Shown here piece by piece: positions 54,206 to 62,258 of a DNA stretch of 64,000 nt. The translations under genes were made by a program, and so were the position numbers. This stretch comes from Plantibacter sp. ME-Dv--P-122b (GTDB lineage Bacteria; Actinomycetota; Actinomycetes; Actinomycetales; Microbacteriaceae): contig NZ_JARVSC010000006.1 in NCBI RefSeq assembly GCF_030209375.1, forward strand, positions 1 through 64,000, given 5' to 3'. The stretch's first letter is position 1. Each line of letters begins with the position of its first letter. A model generated the notes under the pieces. It searched no databases. It was not told where the DNA came from and saw nothing but the letters and a program-made list of their open reading frames with translations.

Positions 54206-54232
54206 TGCGCTACGCCCACCGTAGCGCAATGG
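54202..54232. promoter_or_regulatory. TetR operator overlapping the TetR start codon
   Basis: Perfect 13-bp arms CCATTGCGCTACG (54202-54214) and CGTAGCGCAATGG (54220-54232) are separated by five bases. The TetR ATG (minus strand, 54205-54203) sits in one arm, and a candidate -10 TACGGT on the minus strand overlaps the centre, implying a very short leader. Half-site CGCTACG recurs in the divergent promoter at 49297-49316. Confidence 0.78.
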
Positions 54233-54272
54233 GATGGGTGCGCATAGGGAGGCCTCGGCGGCGGCGGTGTCG

Positions 54273-55148
54273 TCAGTCCCAGCGGGGGTCGTCGGGGTCG
54301 GGGGAGTCCTCGCCGTCGGCATCGGTCATGACCGTCGCCCCGTCGATCCAGTCCGTGAGTGCGTCACCGTGCAGCTGCTCCGGGGCTGGTGCGCCGAAGA
54401 GCTGCGGGTGCGTGACGGCCGCGAGCGGTGCGTCGCTCGCGAAGACGACGACGTTGCCGAGCGGCCCCTCGTCGTCGACCGGATCGAAGTCGAGGACGAC
54501 GGCGACATGCGCGAACACGGTTCGCAGGGTCGCCGCCTGGCGTCTCGAGTAGTCGAAGGGGCTGCCGTCGAGCAGGTTCACTGCGATCACGCCGTCGTCC
54601 GCGGACCGCGCTGCCACGCGGCGGTAGAACTCGAGGCTCGCGACGCGACGGTGGATCACGGCGGCGTCCCAGAGGTCGACGACGGTCACCTTCGCGTCCC
54701 GCCACGCCGTGACGTCCCCAGGGGTGGTGGCGGCTTCGCCGATCGGCTCGTCCGCGACGGCCCTGGCATCACCGAAGCGGACCTCGACCCGGTGTCCGTC
54801 CGGGAGCGGCAGCGCGTCCAGCATCCCGGCGTACAGTTCCGGCTCGAACTCGACGACCAGCTGCGGTGATCCGGGACGCGTCGCCTGGACGTAGCGGGGG
54901 AGCGTCAATGCTCCGGCACCGAGGTGGACGACGAAGAGCGCCTCGCCCGCCGGCGCCTCGGCGTCGATCACGCGGGCGATGTGCCGGATGTACGGGTACT
55001 CGAGCAAGCGGGGATCCGCGAGGGAGACCACCGACTGCGGGATGTCGTCCACGCTGAGCTCGTAGCGCAGCGTCCGCTTGTCGAGGAGGGTGATCCGGGC
55101 GTCGCGTCGGCCGAACGGGAGTCGGCGGGAACGGGAGAACAGAGGCAC
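54273..55148 (-). CDS. spermidine synthase-like methyltransferase-fold protein
   Basis: A 291-aa Rossmann-fold protein of the spermidine/polyamine synthase-like group. ALFVVHLGAGALTLPRYV (about 70-87) replaces the GGGDGG loop of true spermidine synthases, VVEFEPEL follows, and VTVVDLWDAAVIHRR is the DxxD-type acidic segment, with NLLDGSPFDYSRR further on. True polyamine activity is doubtful because the gatekeeping motif is altered; many actinobacterial members are of unknown role. ATG at 55148; its promoter region faces the ABC-F gene, 61 bp away. Tail is acidic and Asp-rich. Confidence 0.82.
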   Translation of the reverse strand: MPLFSRSRRLPFGRRDARITLLDKRTLRYELSVDDIPQSVVSLADPRLLEYPYIRHIARVIDAEAPAGEALFVVHLGAGALTLPRYVQATRPGSPQLVVEFEPELYAGMLDALPLPDGHRVEVRFGDARAVADEPIGEAATTPGDVTAWRDAKVTVVDLWDAAVIHRRVASLEFYRRVAARSADDGVIAVNLLDGSPFDYSRRQAATLRTVFAHVAVVLDFDPVDDEGPLGNVVVFASDAPLAAVTHPQLFGAPAPEQLHGDALTDWIDGATVMTDADGEDSPDPDDPRWD

Positions 55149-55209
55149 CCGTGCAGCCTACGGTGCACGGGCGGTGGTCGACGCCCGGGCCCGGTATCGT
55201 TGACCGGAT

Positions 55210-57009
55210 ATGGCACACCTTCTCGGCGCTGAAGCGCTCCACCTCGAGTACCCGACCAAGGTCGTCTTCGACGGCATCACGATCGGGGTGAACGAGGGCG
55301 ACCGCATCGGCATCGTCGGTCGCAACGGCGACGGCAAGTCCACACTCCTCGGCCTCCTCGCCGGCCGCAAGGAGCCCGACTCCGGACGCGTGACGGTGCG
55401 CAACGGCGTGACGGTCGGCGTGCTCGACCAGTCCGACACCCTCGACCACGACAAGACCGTCGGCCAGACCATCGTCGGCGGCTTCGACGAACACGAGTGG
55501 GCGGGCGACCCGAAGGTCCGCGACGTCATCTCCGGCCTCGCCTCCGACATCGCCTGGGACGCGCTCGTCGCCGACCTCAGCGGTGGTCAGCGCCGCCGGG
55601 TCGCGCTCGCCGCCCTGCTCGTGGGCGACCACGACATCCTCTTCCTCGACGAGCCGACGAACCACCTCGACGTCGAGGGCATCACCTGGCTCGCGCAGCA
55701 CCTCAACCGTCGCTGGTCGAAGAACTCCGGCGGCCTGCTCGTCGTGACCCACGACCGGTGGTTCCTCGACGCCATCTGCACGGCCACGTGGGAGGTGCAC
55801 GACCGCATCGTCGAACCCTTCGAGGGCGGGTACGCGGCCTACGTCCTGCAGCGCGTCGAGCGCGACCGCTCCGCCGCGGTCTCCGAGGCCAAGCGCCAGA
55901 ACCTCATGAAGAAGGAGCTCGCCTGGCTGCGCCGTGGCGCTCCCGCCCGGACGGCCAAGCCGAAGTTCCGCATCGAGGCCGCCAACGCGCTCATCGCCGA
56001 CGAGCCGCCCGTGCGCAACACGGTCGAGCTGGCCGGCATGGCGACCGCCCGCCTGGGCAAGGACGTCGTCGACATCCTCGACGTCACCGTGTCCTACGGC
56101 GACCGGACGGTCATCAAGGACGTCGAGTGGCGCATCGCCCCGGGTGAGCGCACCGGCATCCTCGGCGTGAACGGCGCCGGCAAGTCCACCCTCCTCGGTC
56201 TCGTCACGGGCGAGGTCGAAGCGACCGAGGGTCGCGTCAAGCGCGGTAAGACCGTGCAGGTCGCGACGCTCACGCAGCAGCTCGACGAGCTCGCCGAGTA
56301 CGAGCAGGACCGCGTGAGCGACGTCATCGGACGCAAGCGCACGAGCTACGTCGCCGGCGGCAAGGAGATGACCCCGGGGCAGCTCCTCGAGCGCCTCGGC
56401 TTCACGAGTGCGCAGCTGTCGACGCCGGTGAAGGACCTCTCGGGTGGTCAGCGCCGCCGTTTGCAGCTCCTGCTCATCCTGCTCGACGAGCCGAACGTCC
56501 TCGTGCTCGACGAACCGACCAACGACCTCGACACCGACATGCTCGCCGCCATGGAGGACCTCCTCGACTCGTGGCCGGGCACCCTGCTCGTCGTCTCGCA
56601 CGACCGGTACTTCCTCGAGCGCGTGACCGACCAGCAGTACGCGATCATGGACGGCCACTTCCGGCACCTGCCCGGCGGCATCGACCAGTACCTGGAGCTC
56701 AACGCCGGGACGGCCGGCAGTCGCTCCCAGGAGCACGACCGCCCGACGGCTTCCGGCGGTGGCCCGACCAAGAAGACGCCGAAGCTGAGCGGTGCGGAGC
56801 TCCGGAACGCGCAGCAGGAGATCAAGGCGATCGACCGCAAGCTCCACAAGCTCAACGGTCAGATCGAGCAGGCGCACGAGAAGGTCGCGGTCCACGACCA
56901 GAGCGACTTCGCCGGCATCACGGCTCTCGGCGCCAAGATCCAGGCCATGTACGGCGAGATCGCCGACCTCGAGGTCCGCTGGCTGGAGCTCTCCGAGCTC
57001 GTCGAGTAG
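55210..57009 (+). CDS. ABC-F family ATPase
   Basis: A 599-aa soluble tandem ABC protein without membrane helices. Domain 1: Walker A GRNGDGKST (about 37-45), LSGGQRRRVALAALL, LFLDEPTNHLD. Domain 2: GVNGAGKST (about 318-326), LSGGQRRRLQLLL, LVLDEPTNDLD. Between them lies the P-site tRNA-interaction linker (SEAKRQNLMKKELAWLRRGA PARTAKPKFR region), and a C-terminal coiled coil (about 535-595) as in Uup. ABC-F proteins act on ribosomes (EttA, Uup) or protect against antibiotics; the coiled coil favours a Uup-like role. Confidence 0.92.
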   Translation: MAHLLGAEALHLEYPTKVVFDGITIGVNEGDRIGIVGRNGDGKSTLLGLLAGRKEPDSGRVTVRNGVTVGVLDQSDTLDHDKTVGQTIVGGFDEHEWAGDPKVRDVISGLASDIAWDALVADLSGGQRRRVALAALLVGDHDILFLDEPTNHLDVEGITWLAQHLNRRWSKNSGGLLVVTHDRWFLDAICTATWEVHDRIVEPFEGGYAAYVLQRVERDRSAAVSEAKRQNLMKKELAWLRRGAPARTAKPKFRIEAANALIADEPPVRNTVELAGMATARLGKDVVDILDVTVSYGDRTVIKDVEWRIAPGERTGILGVNGAGKSTLLGLVTGEVEATEGRVKRGKTVQVATLTQQLDELAEYEQDRVSDVIGRKRTSYVAGGKEMTPGQLLERLGFTSAQLSTPVKDLSGGQRRRLQLLLILLDEPNVLVLDEPTNDLDTDMLAAMEDLLDSWPGTLLVVSHDRYFLERVTDQQYAIMDGHFRHLPGGIDQYLELNAGTAGSRSQEHDRPTASGGGPTKKTPKLSGAELRNAQQEIKAIDRKLHKLNGQIEQAHEKVAVHDQSDFAGITALGAKIQAMYGEIADLEVRWLELSELVE

Positions 57010-57147
57010 CCTCCTCGCGGCGGCCGAATCACGTCGTTCGTCGCTCTGTTCCGAAGTGTTACGCACCGGTTCGTCATCCCCACTCGGCCGACGTACCGTC
57101 GAATCAGCGTCCACCGGCGCGCACCACCCGAAAGAGGAATCACAGCA

Positions 57148-58050
57148 ATGACCTTCTCGAAGAAGCTTCTGGCCGGACTGGCCATCATCCCCGCCATCGC
57201 GCTCCTCGCCGGATGCGCCGGCGGCGCTGGCGCTGCCGCTGAAGACAAGGGCACCGAGGCGAACCCCGTCAAGATCGGCGTCGTCGGCGCGAGCGACCCC
57301 TACTGGGAGACGTACAAGGAGGCCGCCGAGAAGGAGGGCATCTTCGTCGACATCGTCGACTTCGGCGAATACACGCAGCCGAACCCGGCACTCACCGAGG
57401 GCGAGATCGACCTCAACCAGTTCCAGCACATCGTCTACCTCGCGCAGTACAACGAGGCCTCCGGCGGGGACCTCACGCCCATCGGCTCGACGGCGATCTA
57501 CCCCCTCGGCCTCTACTCGACCAAGGTCGACAGCGTCAAGGACATCAAGAAGGGCGACACGATCGCCATCCCGAACGACGAGAGCAACCAGGCTCGTGCG
57601 CTCCTCGTCCTGCAGTCCGCAGGCCTGCTGGAGCTGAAGGACGGCGGCAACATCTTCTCGACGCCCGACGACATCATCGCCGACAAGTCGAAGGTCACCG
57701 TCACCTCGCTCGAGGCTTCGCTGACGCCGACCTCGCTGCCGGACGTCACCGGCGCGATCATCAACAACGACTTCATCAACGACTCCGGACTGAAGGCGTC
57801 CGACGCGATCGCCGAGGACGACCCGTCCGACCCGAACGCGCTGCCGTACGTGAACATCTTCGCCGCGAAGGCCGCCGACGCCGACAACGAGACGTACGCG
57901 AAGCTCGTGGAGATCTACCAGGACACGAAGTCCGTCGTCGACGGCGTCGTGGAGAACTCCGGCGGTACCGCGGTTCCGCTCAAGACCCCGGTCAAGGACC
58001 TCGTGAAGTCGCTCGAGACCGTCCAGAAGGACATCAAGGCCAAGGGCTGA
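57148..58050 (+). CDS. metQ: methionine-binding lipoprotein
   Basis: A 300-aa NlpA/MetQ solute-binding protein. Signal peptide MTFSKKLLAGLAIIPAIALL with lipobox LAGC (Cys23). The mature domain shows VKIGVVGASDPYWETYKEAA, FGEYTQPNPALTEGEIDLNQ, QHIVYLAQYN, and PNDESNQARALLVLQSAGLL, all typical of MetQ. Binds methionine (or Met peptides) outside the membrane and delivers it to MetNI. The ATG at 57148 follows AGAGGA. The 138-bp leader shows no SAM-riboswitch pattern. Confidence 0.93.
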   Translation: MTFSKKLLAGLAIIPAIALLAGCAGGAGAAAEDKGTEANPVKIGVVGASDPYWETYKEAAEKEGIFVDIVDFGEYTQPNPALTEGEIDLNQFQHIVYLAQYNEASGGDLTPIGSTAIYPLGLYSTKVDSVKDIKKGDTIAIPNDESNQARALLVLQSAGLLELKDGGNIFSTPDDIIADKSKVTVTSLEASLTPTSLPDVTGAIINNDFINDSGLKASDAIAEDDPSDPNALPYVNIFAAKAADADNETYAKLVEIYQDTKSVVDGVVENSGGTAVPLKTPVKDLVKSLETVQKDIKAKG

Positions 58051-58062
58051 TCCGACGTTCAG

Positions 58063-58105
58063 AGCGTTCCTGTGGGAGGCTGTCATCCGCTCCCACAGGA
58101 ACGCT
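58063..58105 (+). terminator. hairpin inside the metQNI operon
   Basis: A perfect 16-bp stem (58063-58078 with 58090-58105) and an 11-base loop start 13 bp after the metQ stop. metN begins 49 bp later with no obvious new promoter. It may act as a partial terminator or 3' stabiliser, giving more binding protein than transporter, a usual ratio for ABC importers (inference). Confidence 0.75.
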
Positions 58106-58154
58106 TCGTCGTTTCCAGGCCTCCTGACCACCCGACCACACCGAGGACACCCCC

Positions 58155-59183
58155 ATGCCACTCGTCAGCCTCCGAGACGTCGCGAAGCGGTACCCGTCTC
58201 CGCAGAAGGGCGCCGCGCCGATCGCCGCGATCGACGGCGTCGACCTCGACATCGAGGCCGGTGACGTCTTCGGGATCATCGGGTACTCGGGAGCCGGCAA
58301 GTCGACGCTCGTCCGCCTCATCAACGCGCTCGAGCCCGCGACGTCGGGGAGCATCGTCGTCGACGGCACCGAGGTGACGACGCTCTCGGAGCGCGGCCTC
58401 CGCGACCTCCGGCTCGGCATCGGCATGATCTTCCAGCAGTTCAACCTCTTCAACTCCAAGTCGGTCCGCAAGAACATCGCCTACCCGCTCGAGGTCGCCG
58501 GACGCCCCCGGGCCGAGATCCGTACGCGCGTCGACGAGTTGCTGAAGTTCGTCGGGCTGTCCGACAAGGCCGACAACTACCCCGACCAGCTCTCCGGCGG
58601 GCAGAAGCAGCGCGTCGGCATCGCCCGCGCGCTCGCGACTTCGCCACGCATCCTGCTCGCGGACGAGGCGACGAGCGCGCTCGACCCCGAGACCACGCAG
58701 GAGGTTCTCGCGCTGCTCAAGCAGGTGAACCGCGACCTCGGCGTGACCATCGTCGTGATCACCCACGAGATGGAAGTGATCCAGTCGCTCGCGACGAAGG
58801 TCGCCGTCATGGAGCGCGGCAAGGTCATCGAGCAGGGCGACGTCTTCGAGGTGTTCTCCGACCCGCAGCACGCCGCGTCCAAGCGCTTCGTGTCGACGGT
58901 CATCAAGGGCGTCCCGTCACCGGCCGAGCTGGCGGTGCTCCAGGAACGACACGTCGGGCGCATCGTCACGCTGTCCTTCCGCGACGGCGACGCCTCGCAG
59001 GCGGGCGTCTTCCTCACGCTCGCGCAGGCGGGCGTCGACTTCGAGCTCGTCTACGGCGGGATCAACGACATCCAGGGTCGCGCGTTCGGCCACCTGACGC
59101 TCGCCCTCCGCGGCGACGACCAGACGATCGACGGAGCGCTGACCGCCATCGGATCCCAGGCGACCGTGACGGAGGTGCGCTGA
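58155..59183 (+). CDS. metN: methionine ABC transporter ATP-binding protein
   Basis: A 342-aa ATPase. Walker A GYSGAGKST (about 43-51), Q-loop MIFQQFNLFNSKSV, signature LSGGQKQRVGIARAL, Walker B LLADEATSALDPE. The C-terminal NIL regulatory domain (about 265-342) is present, so transinhibition by intracellular methionine is likely. Pairs with MetI, whose ATG starts one base after its stop. ATG at 58155, preceded by GAGGACACCCCC. Confidence 0.95.
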   Translation: MPLVSLRDVAKRYPSPQKGAAPIAAIDGVDLDIEAGDVFGIIGYSGAGKSTLVRLINALEPATSGSIVVDGTEVTTLSERGLRDLRLGIGMIFQQFNLFNSKSVRKNIAYPLEVAGRPRAEIRTRVDELLKFVGLSDKADNYPDQLSGGQKQRVGIARALATSPRILLADEATSALDPETTQEVLALLKQVNRDLGVTIVVITHEMEVIQSLATKVAVMERGKVIEQGDVFEVFSDPQHAASKRFVSTVIKGVPSPAELAVLQERHVGRIVTLSFRDGDASQAGVFLTLAQAGVDFELVYGGINDIQGRAFGHLTLALRGDDQTIDGALTAIGSQATVTEVR

Positions 59184-59184
59184 C

Positions 59185-59844
59185 ATGGACGCACTGATCG
59201 ATCTCCTCCCGAAGCTCGGCGACGCGACCGTCGAGACCCTCTACCTCGTCTCCTTCAGCCTGCTCTTCGGCGGGATCGCCGGGCTCGTCGTCGGCACCGG
59301 TCTCTATGTGACGCGTCCCGGCAACCTCTACTCGCACCCGGTGCTCTACGGCGTGCTCAACGTGATCGTGAACATCTTCCGGCCGATCCCGTTCATCATC
59401 TTCCTCGCCGCGGCCCAACCGCTCTCACGACTCGTGATCGGCACCGGCATCGGCGCGAACGCGTTCATCTTCATCATCTCCCTGGCGGCGACGTTCGGCA
59501 TCAGCCGGATCGTCGAGCAGAACCTGCTGACGGTGTCGCCCGGCGTCATCGAGGCCTCTCGAGCCGCGGGTGCCAGCCGGCTCCGGACGCTGCTGAGCAT
59601 CGTCCTCCCGGAGGCGCTCGGTCCGCTGATCCTCGGCTACACCTTCGTGTTCGTCGTCATCGTCGACATGTCGGCGGTCGCGGGCTTCATCGGTGGTGGC
59701 GGGCTCGGCGCGTTCGCGATCCAGTACGGCTTCCGCCAGTTCGAGCCGGTCGTGACCTGGGCCGCGGTGATCATCATCATCCTGCTCGTGCAGCTCATCC
59801 AGTTCTTCGGCAACTGGCTGGCCCGGAAGATCCTCCGCCGCTGA
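59185..59844 (+). CDS. metI: methionine ABC transporter permease
   Basis: A 219-aa permease with five helices. LLPKLGDATVETLYLVSFS at the N-terminus, FRPIPFIIFLAAAQPLSRLV, the EAA coupling loop EASRAAGASRLRTLLSIVLPEALG (about 118-141, abbreviated EASRAAGAS), and GAFAIQYGFRQFEP near the end are all MetI hallmarks. Forms the channel with MetN and MetQ. Followed by a tandem array of the dispersed repeat. Confidence 0.95.
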   Translation: MDALIDLLPKLGDATVETLYLVSFSLLFGGIAGLVVGTGLYVTRPGNLYSHPVLYGVLNVIVNIFRPIPFIIFLAAAQPLSRLVIGTGIGANAFIFIISLAATFGISRIVEQNLLTVSPGVIEASRAAGASRLRTLLSIVLPEALGPLILGYTFVFVVIVDMSAVAGFIGGGGLGAFAIQYGFRQFEPVVTWAAVIIIILLVQLIQFFGNWLARKILRR

Positions 59845-59846
59845 TC

Positions 59847-60003
59847 GGTCCCTGAGCCGCCCCGGTCCGGTCCCTGAGCCACCCCAACCGGTCCCTTGAG
59901 CCATCCCCACCCGGTCTCTGAGCCATCCCAACCCGGTCCCTGAGCCATCCCCACCCGGTCCCTGAGCTTGTCGAAGGGCGCACTTCGACAGGCTCAGTGA
60001 CCG
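59847..60003. repeat. tandem array of six reverse and one forward dispersed-repeat units
   Basis: GGTCCCTGAGCC-type units start at 59847, 59869, 59890, 59913, 59935 and 59957 (period 21-23 bp), with filler CATCCCCACCC or CACCCCAACC between cores. The sixth is full length (CTTGTCGAAGGG), directly followed by a forward copy (59981-60003), the pair forming a strong hairpin. The array sits between convergent metI and marR genes and may act as terminator for both. Confidence 0.88.
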
Positions 60004-60015
60004 AGCCAGCTCCGG

Positions 60016-60510
60016 CTAGTCGAAGTCGAGGCTGAGCTTCCGCAGCAGGACGGTCAGGCGGGCCTGCTCGGTCGAGCTCAGGCCGTCGAGCAGGTCCGCT
60101 TCGGCATCGACGAGGCGCGTGATGGCGGCGTCGACCGTGTTGAGTCCCGCGTTCGTCATCTGCACGAGGATGCCGCGGCCGTCGTTGGGGTCGCCCTGGC
60201 GTTCCACCAGCCCGCGCTCGACGAGGCGGTCGATGCGGTTCGTCATCGTCCCGCTCGAGACGAGCGTCTGGAGCAGCAGGGCCTTCGGACTGAGGCGGTA
60301 CGGGGAGCCGGCGCGCCGGAGTGCGGCGAGGACGTCGAACTCCCACGGCTCCAGGTTCGACCGGGTGAAGGCCGCCCGACGCGCCCGGTCGAGGTGGCGT
60401 GACAGCCGGGCGACACGGGAGAGGATCTGGAGGGGCGAGAAGTCGAGGTCCGGGCGCTCGCGGTTCCAGGCGTCGACGATCCGGTCGACCTCATCGGTGC
60501 TAGCTGGCAT
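60016..60510 (-). CDS. MarR family transcriptional regulator
   Basis: A 164-aa MarR-type winged helix protein. LQILSRVARLSRHLDRARRA (helix 1), LEPWEFDVLAALRRAG, the recognition region LSPKALLLQTLVSSGTMTNR and wing VERQGDPNDGRGILVQMT. Probably a dimeric repressor responding to small phenolics or oxidation. No cysteines for redox sensing. I choose the ATG at 60510 (MPASTDEVDRIV); an in-frame ATG at 60600 would add 30 unlikely residues. No target gene is adjacent on the same strand. Confidence 0.88.
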   Translation of the reverse strand: MPASTDEVDRIVDAWNRERPDLDFSPLQILSRVARLSRHLDRARRAAFTRSNLEPWEFDVLAALRRAGSPYRLSPKALLLQTLVSSGTMTNRIDRLVERGLVERQGDPNDGRGILVQMTNAGLNTVDAAITRLVDAEADLLDGLSSTEQARLTVLLRKLSLDFD

Positions 60511-60622
60511 CCCACCATTATCGAGGCACGCGGGCGTTGGGGCTCGATCGGCCGCCGCGAGCTGATTCCGAGGCGGCACATCCATGGCAGAATTGACCAC
60601 GCTCCGCCGTCAGGCTGAGTGG

Positions 60623-60694
60623 TCCGCCATAGTGTAACGGCAGCACGGCAGCCTTTGGAGCTGTTCGGTCCAGGTTCGAATCCTGGTGGCGGAG
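60623..60694 (+). tRNA. tRNA-Gln (anticodon UUG)
   Basis: A 72-base cloverleaf. Acceptor arms TCCGCCA (60623-60629) and TGGCGGA (60687-60693) pair, discriminator G at 60694; anticodon stem CAGC/GCTG with loop CTTTGGA gives anticodon TTG; T-arm CCAGG TTCGAAT CCTGG. The 3' CCA is not encoded. It stands alone, 47 bp before the glmU start. Confidence 0.95.
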
Positions 60695-60741
60695 CGACCG
60701 ATCACCGACCGGGCGAGGGCTCGGACCGAGGGGGAGCACAC

Positions 60742-62223
60742 GTGACCGACGACCGTCTGGCCATCATCATCCTGGCTGCTGGCCAGGGAACCCGCATGAA
60801 GTCGGCGCTGCCGAAACTCCTGCACCCGCTCGGCGGTGTGCCGATCGTCGGCCACGTGCTGGCGACCGCCCGCTCGCTCGACGCCGGGCACGTCATCGCC
60901 GTCGTGCGCCACGAGCGCGACCGCCTCGTCGAGGCCATCGAGTCCGAGCTCCCTGACGCCACCATCGTCGACCAGGACGAGGTGCCCGGTACGGGTCGCG
61001 CCGTGGAGCAAGCCCTCCTGGCGCTTCCCGACGACTTCGACGGCGACGTCCTCGTCGTCAACGGCGACGTCCCGCTGCTGAACGCCGCGACCCTCACCAC
61101 GCTCATCGAACGCCACCGCAACCACGACGTCGCGGCGACGATCCTCTCGGCCATGCCCGACGACGCGACCGGCTACGGACGCATCATCCGCACGGAGGCC
61201 GGGGCGCTCGACTACATCGTCGAGCAGAAGGACGCGACCGACGCCGAGCGGGCCGTGAACGAGATCAACGCCGGGGTCTACCTCTTCGGCGTGAGCCAGC
61301 TCCGCGACGCCCTCGCCGAGGTCACCACCGACAACGCCCAGGGGGAGAAGTACCTCACGGACGTCATCGGCCTCCTGCGGCGCGCGGGCTCCGAGGTCTC
61401 GGCGCTCCCCGTGAGCGACTCCTGGCTGGTCGAGGGCATCAACGACCGTGCCCAGCTGAGCGCGGCTGCGGCCAAGCTGAACGCGCTCCTCGTGCGCGCC
61501 TGGCAGCTCGCCGGCGTGACCGTCCAGGACCCGGCCACGACGTGGATCGACATCAAGGCACGGCTGCACGCCGACGTCACCCTGCTTCCCGGGACGCAGA
61601 TCCTCGGCGCGACGGTCGTCGAGTCCGGCGCGACGATCGGTCCGGACACCACCCTCATCGACACCGAGGTCGGTGCGGGCGCCCGGGTGCGCCGCACGGA
61701 CGCGACGCTGTCGGTCATCGGCGCCGGCGCCGAGGTCGGGCCGTTCGCCTACCTGCGCCCCGGCACGGTGCTCGGCGAGCGCGGCAAGATCGGCACCTTC
61801 GTGGAGACGAAGAACGCACAGATCGGCGAGGGCAGCAAGGTTCCGCACCTCAGCTACATCGGCGACACCGAGATCGGCGTCGAGTCGAACGTCGGTGCCG
61901 GCACGATCACCTCGAACTACGACGGTGTGCACAAGCACCGCACGACCATCGGCTCGCACGTCCGCACCGGCGCGCACAACACGCTCGTCGCTCCGGTCAG
62001 CGTCGGCGACGGCGCCTACTCCGGCGCCGGCACCGTCATCCGCAAGGACGTCCCGGCAGGAGCGCTCGCCCTGACGGTCGCGCAGCAGCGGAACGTCGAG
62101 GGCTGGGTCGAGCAGAAGCGCCCGGGGACGGCGGCCGCGACGGCCGCAGCAGCTGCGTCGGCGACTCCGGCCGTGGATGCGGTGTCGGACGACGCGGCTG
62201 CGGCTGGTAACGTCGACTCGTGA
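60742..62223 (+). CDS. glmU: bifunctional GlcNAc-1-P uridyltransferase / GlcN-1-P acetyltransferase
   Basis: A 493-aa bifunctional enzyme making UDP-GlcNAc for peptidoglycan. The N-terminal pyrophosphorylase shows LAAGQGTRMKS (11-21), PGTGRAVEQAL and NGDVPLL; the C-terminal left-handed beta-helix (about 255-465) carries hexapeptide repeats and the acetyltransferase site KNAQIGEGSKVPHLSYIGD. An Ala-rich tail of about 30 residues is extra. Start GTG at 60742 after GGGGGAG; the frame upstream crosses the tRNA. Confidence 0.96.
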   Translation: MTDDRLAIIILAAGQGTRMKSALPKLLHPLGGVPIVGHVLATARSLDAGHVIAVVRHERDRLVEAIESELPDATIVDQDEVPGTGRAVEQALLALPDDFDGDVLVVNGDVPLLNAATLTTLIERHRNHDVAATILSAMPDDATGYGRIIRTEAGALDYIVEQKDATDAERAVNEINAGVYLFGVSQLRDALAEVTTDNAQGEKYLTDVIGLLRRAGSEVSALPVSDSWLVEGINDRAQLSAAAAKLNALLVRAWQLAGVTVQDPATTWIDIKARLHADVTLLPGTQILGATVVESGATIGPDTTLIDTEVGAGARVRRTDATLSVIGAGAEVGPFAYLRPGTVLGERGKIGTFVETKNAQIGEGSKVPHLSYIGDTEIGVESNVGAGTITSNYDGVHKHRTTIGSHVRTGAHNTLVAPVSVGDGAYSGAGTVIRKDVPAGALALTVAQQRNVEGWVEQKRPGTAAATAAAAASATPAVDAVSDDAAAAGNVDS

Positions 62224-62258
62224 GTGAGGCCGGAGCATTCCGGCAGAAGGCAGGGTCT

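Noticed and set aside
57010-57147. SAM riboswitch upstream of metQ
   Set aside because: I looked for the conserved junction sequences and paired elements of SAM-I/II types and found none.
59847-60003. Possible CRISPR array
   Set aside because: Units of 21-23 bp with only about 10 bp of similar filler, no unique spacers and no cas genes; it is a tandem form of the dispersed repeat.
62220-62258. Upstream GTG start for prs
   Set aside because: Coupled GTGA is tempting, but the 13 extra residues have no counterpart in family members and the site lacks a ribosome binding sequence; kept only as an alternative.
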